DNA of 7,087 nt from an uncultured Pseudomonadota bacterium (GTDB taxonomy: Bacteria; Myxococcota; UBA796), in the NCBI GenBank assembly GCA_913040875.1, contig CAJWHX010000173.1, positions 1 to 7,087 of the forward strand, in the 5' to 3' direction. Below are positions 1 to 5,179 of the stretch, one piece after another (position 1 is the first letter of the stretch; the number at the start of each line of letters is the position of its first letter). The notes under the pieces are model-generated. The model was not told the DNA's origin, made no database searches, and saw nothing but the letters and a program-made list of their open reading frames with translations. A program made the translations under genes and the position numbers.

Positions 1-62
1 CCTACACAAGCAAGATATATCGCGATGGTTCGATAAAACAGACCCATTGTCTTGTGGAACAT
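1..62 (-). CDS. 5' end of an exported protein gene, cut by the window edge
   Basis: Only the first 20 codons are inside the window, reading leftwards from an ATG at 62-60. The start is supported by a textbook Shine-Dalgarno sequence, GGAGG, at 74-70 with a 7-base spacer, the best in the window. The visible protein (MFHKTMGLFYRTIAIYLACV) has a basic N-terminal part with K4 and R11, then a short hydrophobic run ending in Leu-Ala-Cys. That looks like a secretory signal, perhaps a lipoprotein signal with Cys19 as the lipidated residue, although Tyr at -3 is not canonical. The reading frame also stays open upstream of the ATG to about 158, but no other start there has a comparable site. The gene follows the allantoicase-like gene on the same strand with 153 bases between. 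Function cannot be told from this fragment. A competing plus-strand frame covers the same bases and is discussed among rejected items. Confidence 0.5.
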   Translation of the reverse strand, partial: MFHKTMGLFYRTIAIYLACV

Positions 63-141
63 ATTGTGTCCTCCATTTGGGAATCGATACAAACTTAGAA
101 ACCCTCTATCGAAAGGTCCCCTCGGTAATTGAAACGAGCCC

Positions 142-169
142 CATATATAATTGAGACGTTATCATTCAA
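142..169 (-). promoter_or_regulatory. weak promoter candidate for the left-edge gene
   Basis: On the minus strand a TTGAAT hexamer (169-164) is followed after 16 bases by TATATG (147-142). These resemble -35 and -10 elements of a housekeeping sigma factor. The surroundings are AT-rich, so a chance match is quite possible. It would make the left-edge gene independent of the allantoicase-like gene upstream, giving a leader of roughly 70 bases. Confidence 0.2.
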
Positions 170-215
170 TATATCTGATAAACCTATACTGTCTGACTGA
201 ACAAATCCATCTCAT

Positions 216-1337
216 TCAGTCTGCTGTACCCATCACTCGAATGGCATGCAATCCACCGTGGGGCAACAGCATGATGCAGATGTGAGTCGCGTTAAAGTCA
301 AGGTTGGATTGGGTGTGCATCGCGTCTTGATTCAAGGCAAATGTTGTTTCCAAAGTCCACAGTGCATTCGACTTGGGTACAATCGTGTAAGTCGGAACGG
401 TCGTACGGACTCGATGTTGTTCGGCAAAGAATGATTTCAAATCATCGGTGGTGAACTGACCTCCTTCACTTGAGGTCACATGCCATAGTGGGCAATCTTC
501 TTTTGTCAGCGTGTGATTCTCCGGAAGAGTCGCACTGAAGACCCACGCCGAACGAAGATAGTTGTTCACGTGCCTATAGGTATCAATGACGAGTTCCTTC
601 ACAGTGCCCTTTGTGATGGGAAAGACGGCTTGCAACCCCATTGCACTTCTGGATGTTTCCCAGCCCAGCATGTGATTGGTGGAGCGATCTGCTTGGTCAC
701 TGAGGGCAAAGTCCGGACCGCCGAAGAAGTCATCTTCTTTGAATACCACCTTGCTGTTCTTCGAGAGCCAAGTCAGTTCTTCTCGTTGCGTTTCTGCTTT
801 AGGGCCATAAGCCCAAATTCGAGTGATGCCACCAGCCTTAAAATGGCACTGAATGCGTGTGACTGGAAAGTCAATGTCCCCAAACCAATGTTCTGCGTCC
901 GGTTGTAAATGCGGTATCGGAACAATACGCTTTTCACCCAGCACATCATCGATCAGTGTGATCATCAGATCACTTCCCGGATTACCAGCAAAAAATCGCG
1001 TACTGAGGCACAAGGTTTGCAGGACAGTACGGCGCTCCAACGCCACCATGAAATGCTCACGGTGGTTCGGATCAAAATGATGCACACAGTCTTTGGGATT
1101 GGTGGGGTTTTGAACCACGCTGTGACCGCCCATTCGATAGGGTTCTACCCCTTCGTAAATCTTGCCAATGTGGCTAAACGCCGCTTCGTCAAACGCAGGC
1201 TCATCTAGAGACACTACGGTGTGCGGGTCTGTGAAGGAACTCTCTGAGTATGACAACAGTGACAGTCGAACCTTGTTTGGTAAATCGTGTGGTTTGTTCG
1301 CAAGTACACGTACAGCGAATGATGATTGTTCAGTCAT
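216..1337 (-). CDS. allantoicase-family protein with two tandem repeats
   Basis: The 373-residue protein has no signal peptide or membrane segment and should be cytosolic. It shows the two-repeat layout of allantoicase, which splits allantoate into ureidoglycolate and urea in purine breakdown; each repeat is a jelly-roll of galactose-binding-like fold. Repeat 1 covers about residues 43-178: AFDEAAFSHIGKIYEGVEPYR, then LSTRFFAGNPGS (111-122), then KAGGITRIWAYG (167-178). Repeat 2 covers about 200-370: DDFFGG...GWETSRS (202-231), IDTYRHVNNYLRS (251-263), PHGGLHAIRVMG (359-370). The 'DTxxFxGN' and 'PDGGIxRLRxYG' signatures of the family are recognisable in both halves but worn: the second has VNN for GN, the first KAGG for PDGG. 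Length is slightly above the usual 330-350. The start at 1337 is preceded by a purine-rich GTAGGGGG stretch 5 bases away. Fold assignment is fairly sure; enzymatic activity is inference, because of the divergence and because no other ureide gene is in view. Confidence 0.72.
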   Translation of the reverse strand: MTEQSSFAVRVLANKPHDLPNKVRLSLLSYSESSFTDPHTVVSLDEPAFDEAAFSHIGKIYEGVEPYRMGGHSVVQNPTNPKDCVHHFDPNHREHFMVALERRTVLQTLCLSTRFFAGNPGSDLMITLIDDVLGEKRIVPIPHLQPDAEHWFGDIDFPVTRIQCHFKAGGITRIWAYGPKAETQREELTWLSKNSKVVFKEDDFFGGPDFALSDQADRSTNHMLGWETSRSAMGLQAVFPITKGTVKELVIDTYRHVNNYLRSAWVFSATLPENHTLTKEDCPLWHVTSSEGGQFTTDDLKSFFAEQHRVRTTVPTYTIVPKSNALWTLETTFALNQDAMHTQSNLDFNATHICIMLLPHGGLHAIRVMGTAD

Positions 1338-1382
1338 GGATACCCCCTACCCTATTTAGCAATAATGTGGAGTTGTGAAACC

Positions 1383-1411
1383 AATACACATGGTGGATCT
1401 GTGTATCTCAA
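1383..1411 (-). promoter_or_regulatory. promoter candidate with embedded operator-like dyad, upstream of the allantoicase-like gene
   Basis: On the minus strand TTGAGA (1411-1406) and TGTATT (1388-1383) lie 17 bases apart, each a 4-of-6 match to housekeeping -35 and -10 elements. A perfect inverted repeat with 7-base arms, ATACACA (1384-1390) and TGTGTAT (1400-1406), separated by 9 bases, fills the space between the hexamers and overlaps both. That spacing, centre to centre about 16 bases, suits a dimeric helix-turn-helix repressor. The dyad is seen directly; its role as an operator is inferred. Confidence 0.35.
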
Positions 1412-1454
1412 ACATCATCATTTTGGCAACGCTTAAAGAATGAACAACATCCCA

Positions 1455-1482
1455 TTGACGTCTAAAAATTGCGCCGTATAGA
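1455..1482 (+). promoter_or_regulatory. promoter candidate for the beta-1,2-glucanase-like lipoprotein gene
   Basis: TTGACG (1455-1460, five of six bases of the consensus) is followed after 16 bases by TATAGA (1477-1482, four of six). Transcription would begin near 1489, leaving a leader of about 115 bases that contains two palindromes and a small hairpin in front of the ribosome binding site. A nearer alternative, TATACA near 1541, has no good -35 partner. Confidence 0.4.
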
Positions 1483-1493
1483 ATGAAAGCAAT

Positions 1494-1507
1494 TTATAGA
1501 TCTATAA
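1494..1507. promoter_or_regulatory. perfect 14-base palindrome at the predicted transcription start
   Basis: TTATAGATCTATAA is an uninterrupted, perfect 14-base palindrome starting about 11 bases downstream of the TATAGA element, so it would sit at or just after the transcription start of the glucanase-like gene. A second palindrome, TTTTATAAAA, follows at 1519-1528. The first is a candidate operator; the second is simple enough in an AT-rich leader to be chance. Confidence 0.35.
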
Positions 1508-1570
1508 GTTATGTAAAGTTTTATAAAAAACAATCTCACACTATACATTCAAAATTATGAGATACTATGG

Positions 1571-1596
1571 GTTGAAAAATCAGTTCAACGTAGGTG
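1571..1596 (+). promoter_or_regulatory. small hairpin next to the ribosome binding site
   Basis: GTTGAA (1571-1576) and TTCAAC (1584-1589) form a 6-base stem with a 7-base loop that ends 2 bases before the likely Shine-Dalgarno sequence AGGTG (1592-1596), itself 7 bases from the ATG at 1604. The stem is weak (two G-C pairs). It might affect ribosome access or be fortuitous; it has no U tract and is not a terminator. Confidence 0.25.
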
Positions 1597-1603
1597 CTCA
1601 TTC

Positions 1604-3433
1604 ATGAATAGAAACATCATCCCCTCCCTACTTTTGATGATATTGATTGGATGTGATTCGAATCAAAAGAAGGACAGTCCACCCTCTCAACAGGACACCT
1701 CACCAGCTCAAGATACCGAGTCCTCTGATGATGCTTCTGACACAGGAAATACGGATATAGATACAGACACTGAGGACACTCAAGAACCAGATCCAGAGCC
1801 AGAACCTCATGCAGAACTTTTTGATGCGGTTCAAGAAGGTACCTTTAAATACTTTTGGGACTTTGCTCACCCAGACAGCGGAACCATTCGAGAAGGCTAC
1901 ACCCATTGGTGGGATTTATCAGCCGCCGGTGGGACTGGTATGGGATTTATGGCAATCGTTATCGGTGCCGAACGAGGATTTGTTTCTCGTGAAGAAGCCT
2001 CTCAACGAACCCTGCAAATGGTCACATTTTTGGAAGAGTCCGTGCCTCGCTTTCACGGTGCCTGGCCCCATTGGTTCAATGGCAGTACTGGAGAAGTCGT
2101 ACCATTTAGTGAATACGATGATGGAGCAGACTTGGTTGAAACCGCAATTTTGCTACAAGGGTTGTTGGTCAGCAGACAGTACTTCGACCAAGACTCCGCT
2201 GAGGAAATCGAAATCCGAACACGGGTCAATCGACTGTGGGAGTCAGTTGAGTGGGATTGGTTTTTAAATGGTGGCAATACTCTGTATTGGCATTGGTCTC
2301 CCAATCATCAATGGGCGGTCAACTTGCCTATTCAAGGCTATAACGAGGCTTTGATCACCTACATCTTGGCCATCGCATCCCCTACCAACCCTATTCCTCC
2401 AAGTACGTACAATGATGGTTGGGCAGCATGGGGGTATGCCAACGGAACGTTACAGTATGGGCACAGACAATGGGTCGGTAATGCGATGCACACCCCATTA
2501 TTTCTGACTCACTACACATTTATGACTCTAGACCCTCGAAATCTACGGGACAACTTCTGCAACTACTATGACAACAGTCGCAACATCGCCCTGATTCATC
2601 ACGATTATGCACTCGAAAATCCAAATGGTTTTCAAGGCTATGGACCCAATGCTTGGGGACTGACAGCCGGTGTCAATCCTTGGGGATACAATGCCCACAG
2701 TCCCATGAATGACAATGGTACGATAAACCCTACCGCTGCTATCGGTTCGATTCCATTTACACCCGATAAATCAATCACAGCATTGCAATATTTTTATGGG
2801 GAATTGGGGGACTCACTCTGGGGTGAATATGGCTTTGTCGATGCCTTCAATTTGACTGAAGACCCTGATTGGTACTCCGATACTTGGTTGGCGATTGATC
2901 AAGGTCCCATATTGGTCATGATTGAAAATTACAGAACTGGTTTGATCTGGGATTTGTTTATGAGCAGCCCAGAGATTCAAGCTGGTTTGGAACAAATGGA
3001 ATGGTCTAGAGAGGAAGATGCAGGTTTAAACGTTTCGTACTTCGAAGGGGAATGGGACATACTGCCTGATTTTGCAACCCTCACTCCAGTATTTCAGGAT
3101 GTCGTCAGCGTACCAACTCACGCAATTCGAAATCGAGATGATCACTATGGACTACAGTTTACTGGTACCATCCAGATTGTTGAGAGTGGAGACTACACCT
3201 TCTATTTGAGTTCAGATGATGGTAGTCGATTGGTCTTGGACGGACAGGAACTGATTACCAATGATGGTCTTCACGGTGTCGTCGAAATCACAGCAAATGT
3301 GACACTTTCTACGGGAGAGTATCCGATACAAATCGACTACTTCGAAGCCATCGGAGGACAGTACTTGTCTCTAGAGTACGAGGGTCCCAATATAGAGAGA
3401 CAGACGGTACCTGTCAGTCGATTTTCACGGTGA
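1604..3433 (+). CDS. lipoprotein with GH144-type endo-beta-1,2-glucanase domain and C-terminal PA14 domain
   Basis: The 609-residue product starts with a lipoprotein signal (lipobox LIGC, lipidated Cys17, Asp at +2), then an acidic Asp/Thr/Ser/Pro linker (about 18-70). Residues 71-470 match the glycoamylase-like family (COG5368; PF10091 covers the second half), whose free-standing members are GH144 endo-beta-1,2-glucanases. Telling stretches are FKYFWDFAHPDSG (81-93), DDGADLVET (172-180), GYNEAL (245-250), GYGPNAWGLTA (345-355), YGFVDAFNL (409-417) and DQGPILVMIENYRTG (432-446). Acidic residues D172, D176, E179 and E248 have the same mutual spacing as the conserved acidic residues D135, D139, E142 and E211 that I recall from Chitinophaga pinensis SGL. 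Residues about 474-605 form a PA14 domain (YFEGEW 479-484, SSDDGSRLVLDG 536-547), commonly a glycan-binding module. The ATG is preceded by AGGTG 7 bases away. Family is sure; the beta-1,2 linkage is inferred, since related domains also occur in cyclic beta-1,2-glucan synthases. Confidence 0.88.
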   Translation: MNRNIIPSLLLMILIGCDSNQKKDSPPSQQDTSPAQDTESSDDASDTGNTDIDTDTEDTQEPDPEPEPHAELFDAVQEGTFKYFWDFAHPDSGTIREGYTHWWDLSAAGGTGMGFMAIVIGAERGFVSREEASQRTLQMVTFLEESVPRFHGAWPHWFNGSTGEVVPFSEYDDGADLVETAILLQGLLVSRQYFDQDSAEEIEIRTRVNRLWESVEWDWFLNGGNTLYWHWSPNHQWAVNLPIQGYNEALITYILAIASPTNPIPPSTYNDGWAAWGYANGTLQYGHRQWVGNAMHTPLFLTHYTFMTLDPRNLRDNFCNYYDNSRNIALIHHDYALENPNGFQGYGPNAWGLTAGVNPWGYNAHSPMNDNGTINPTAAIGSIPFTPDKSITALQYFYGELGDSLWGEYGFVDAFNLTEDPDWYSDTWLAIDQGPILVMIENYRTGLIWDLFMSSPEIQAGLEQMEWSREEDAGLNVSYFEGEWDILPDFATLTPVFQDVVSVPTHAIRNRDDHYGLQFTGTIQIVESGDYTFYLSSDDGSRLVLDGQELITNDGLHGVVEITANVTLSTGEYPIQIDYFEAIGGQYLSLEYEGPNIERQTVPVSRFSR

Positions 3434-3519
3434 GACAGACGTGCCTGCACCTCGGAGCACAACGAAGTCAAGACCACATCTACTATGACCAATCACGCCA
3501 ATTATCCGAGACTGTTCGA

Positions 3520-4428
3520 TTAGCCACCATAGTTGAACCAAATGTCGCTTTGCAGCTCGCCGATCAACTCAATGGTCGCATAATTTCCGTTTTCAGAGAC
3601 AAACCAAAAGTTCTCGACGGACAATCTGACAAAGGGAGCGCAATCTTCACAATCTAGAAATTCTGGACCATAACTAAATACAGCCACATCGTTTGCAGAC
3701 AGGCCGGCGGGAACCTCTGAAGGATCGATTGGAGTGAAGACATCCGCTATTTCTTCATCCTCAAAGGCATCCGTACAATAATTGACGCCTACATTTGTGC
3801 CAACGTGCAGTTCAACAGACAGGTTTTCATTGTTGAACCCATTCTCCCAGTATCCACCTCCAGGTACATCGTAGCCATCAACTTCATGAAGCACCAGAGC
3901 CTGTGTATAATCATCATTGTGGGCGATCATAAAGAGATCTCCGAGGCTAGTATCTGTGGCACAGGAATACATGTTGTTCATTTCATCGATGACGGTGACC
4001 TCTGTCATTTGTGACTCAATGTTGTCTGTATTCAGGGCGTAGTCACTGATGGTGCAGACAGATCCGCAGACAGTATCTTCATAGGCTTCGACCAAAGACG
4101 GCAACACCTCGGTATTGTTGATTTCAAATACGACATTCTCTAGCATCCAGCTATGCGCAGCATAGAGATGTACGCCATTCTGATCCGCCCTCAGTTCCAC
4201 CTCACTCATCGTAGAATACGCTTCGGTCACTTCGCCATTGAACACAGTCTCCAGAGTCTCTGTTTCTCCACCCATATTTTGAAACGATACGCGTAGAGAA
4301 TAGCCTTCTAATGATTTGGAAAATGTATAGAGATACTGTTCACTGCAAATGGCATCGCACATTGGCTCACCTGGTGACTGTATTTTTTCGACGATAGAGC
4401 AACCTAAAAGAGAAATAAAGAAAAGCAT
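3520..4428 (-). CDS. cysteine-rich lipoprotein of unknown family
   Basis: I do not recognise the family. The 302-residue product opens with a very short lipoprotein signal, MLFFISLLGC, with Cys10 as the lipidated residue; it lacks the usual basic residue before the hydrophobic part, and no upstream in-frame ATG, GTG or TTG close by would lengthen it. The start has AAGGTG 5 bases ahead. The mature chain is acidic and looks beta-rich, with eight further cysteines largely in close pairs: C24/C28 (CDAIC), C121/C125 (CGSVC), C260/C263 (CEDC), plus single C156 and C218. This arrangement suggests disulphides in an extracytoplasmic protein. The pairs fall about 97-139 residues apart, which may mark two or three domains. 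It runs tail to tail with the glucanase-like gene (86 bases between stops) and head to head with the next lipoprotein gene. A binding or structural surface role is possible, without direct evidence. Confidence 0.75.
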   Translation of the reverse strand: MLFFISLLGCSIVEKIQSPGEPMCDAICSEQYLYTFSKSLEGYSLRVSFQNMGGETETLETVFNGEVTEAYSTMSEVELRADQNGVHLYAAHSWMLENVVFEINNTEVLPSLVEAYEDTVCGSVCTISDYALNTDNIESQMTEVTVIDEMNNMYSCATDTSLGDLFMIAHNDDYTQALVLHEVDGYDVPGGGYWENGFNNENLSVELHVGTNVGVNYCTDAFEDEEIADVFTPIDPSEVPAGLSANDVAVFSYGPEFLDCEDCAPFVRLSVENFWFVSENGNYATIELIGELQSDIWFNYGG

Positions 4429-4479
4429 GAGACACCTTGAGTATGTTGTTGATTCTATTCGATTAATGACAATGCAAAG

Positions 4480-4501
4480 TTTATACCAAATACAGTACTG
4501 T
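4480..4501 (-). promoter_or_regulatory. extended -10 promoter candidate and palindrome upstream of the cysteine-rich lipoprotein gene
   Basis: On the minus strand TGG-TATAAA (4488-4480) has the TGn extension and a -10 hexamer of an extended -10 promoter; no convincing -35 hexamer is present. A perfect 10-base palindrome, ACAGTACTGT (4492-4501), lies 6 bases upstream of the hexamer, where a regulator would overlap polymerase. The leader would be about 45 bases. Confidence 0.35.
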
Positions 4502-4506
4502 TACTG

Positions 4507-4528
4507 TGTCTCGATGGTAATGTCTCGA
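4507..4528. repeat. direct repeat of 8 bases in a divergent promoter region
   Basis: TGTCTCGA occurs at 4507-4514 and again at 4521-4528, a 14-base period. It lies between the two palindromes of the divergent region and upstream of both promoter candidates, so it could be a tandem activator or repressor site. Two copies of an 8-mer this close are unlikely, though not impossible, by chance. Confidence 0.3.
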
Positions 4529-4541
4529 CAACACAAACAAT

Positions 4542-4563
4542 TCTCTAGAGACTACCCTATAAT
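4542..4563 (+). promoter_or_regulatory. TATAAT promoter element with palindrome, upstream of the small lipoprotein gene
   Basis: TATAAT at 4558-4563 is a perfect consensus -10 element, but the position of the -35 element (about 4535-4540, AAACAA) is a poor match, which suggests dependence on an activator. The perfect palindrome TCTCTAGAGA (4542-4551) fills part of the spacer, 6 bases upstream of the -10. Transcription would begin near 4570, about 38 bases before the ATG. Confidence 0.4.
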
Positions 4564-4607
4564 GCTAATAAACAATCTATACCATCGAAGAAATATCTGG
4601 AGTGTTA

Positions 4608-5126
4608 ATGTCTATTCGATTTCGTAATTTTCTTATTCCTCTTGTGTTTTGTACTAATATTGGCTGTACAACACCCAAAGATACAGCCTCAGTTCGTGGA
4701 TTTGATTTAGAGGAATCCATCTCGTTGGATGTTCAAAATTTAGATTCAGAGCGTTCGGTGATGGTCTTGGAGTGGTCTTTCGATTTCTCTACAGATCTGA
4801 TGATATCAAAAACTATGAGCCTAGACTTCTCTGGATCTTCAGTTCTGAGTAACGGTACTCTTCTCGTATATGGCGCGGAAACACCTTGGACAGACAACCT
4901 CCCCACATCCGATGATCCTATGTTCACGGAGCCCATCAATATAGGCGAAGATGTATCTATCGATCTAAGAAACTTTGACTACGAGCAAACGTCCATCTAT
5001 ACAGCCTATGAAATAACAAATGGCGCTACTATATCTGGAGAGGCTACTGCTACACTCAATGTTACTCATAACACTGGTGATCCAGAAGAATTTGGAGAAT
5101 TGGCATTCACAATTGACGTACTGTAA
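4608..5126 (+). CDS. small exported protein, probable lipoprotein, unknown family
   Basis: I do not recognise the family. I chose the ATG at 4608 over the in-frame GTG at 4602 because the Shine-Dalgarno GGAG (4599-4602) lies 5 bases before the ATG and overlaps the GTG. The product then has 172 residues. Its N-terminus has R4 and R6 followed by a hydrophobic run (FLIPLVF) and Asn-Ile-Gly-Cys; Cys20 is probably lipidated, although Asn at -3 departs from the standard lipobox. The mature part (about 150 residues) has no cysteine, is acidic, and is rich in alternating Ser/Thr/Val/Ile, as expected for a beta-sandwich; examples are VMVLEWSFDF (51-60) and ISGEATATLNVTHNT (142-156). The gene ends 53 bases before the large exported protein, with no terminator seen between, so the two may share a transcript. 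A binding or accessory role next to that protein is a guess from position only. Confidence 0.72.
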   Translation: MSIRFRNFLIPLVFCTNIGCTTPKDTASVRGFDLEESISLDVQNLDSERSVMVLEWSFDFSTDLMISKTMSLDFSGSSVLSNGTLLVYGAETPWTDNLPTSDDPMFTEPINIGEDVSIDLRNFDYEQTSIYTAYEITNGATISGEATATLNVTHNTGDPEEFGELAFTIDVL

Positions 5127-5179
5127 TAATCCACCACTCCCATCCTTGAACCAATCTTCTAGACACACGGTGGATACAC

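Noticed and set aside
2..154. Plus-strand frame open from the window edge to a TGA at 152-154 (about 50 codons), which could be the tail of a gene.
   Set aside because: It overlaps the minus-strand start at 62, which has a strong ribosome binding site and a signal-like N-terminus. The tail has no recognisable motif. It remains a possible alternative that adjoining sequence would settle.
246..1208. Several plus-strand open frames (for example 513-908 and 909-1208) inside the allantoicase-like gene.
   Set aside because: They are antisense to a gene with clear family signatures, and their translations show no domain or signal features.
1685..1805. Repetitive GAxACx-type DNA in the linker region, considered as a tandem repeat or slippage tract.
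   Set aside because: There is no regular period; the pattern comes from the Asp/Thr/Pro/Glu-rich linker codons.
3434..3519. Possible bidirectional terminator between the convergent genes.
   Set aside because: I found only short complementary stretches (such as GTGC with GCAC) and no GC-rich stem followed by a T run on either strand.
3430..3657. Plus-strand open frame of 75 codons running from the end of the glucanase-like gene into the convergent gene.
   Set aside because: It overlaps the end of the cysteine-rich lipoprotein gene in antisense, has an ATG overlapping the preceding gene by chance, and shows no recognisable features.
4602..4607. GTG at 4602 as start of the small lipoprotein gene.
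   Set aside because: The GGAG ribosome binding site overlaps this codon and is properly spaced for the ATG at 4608.
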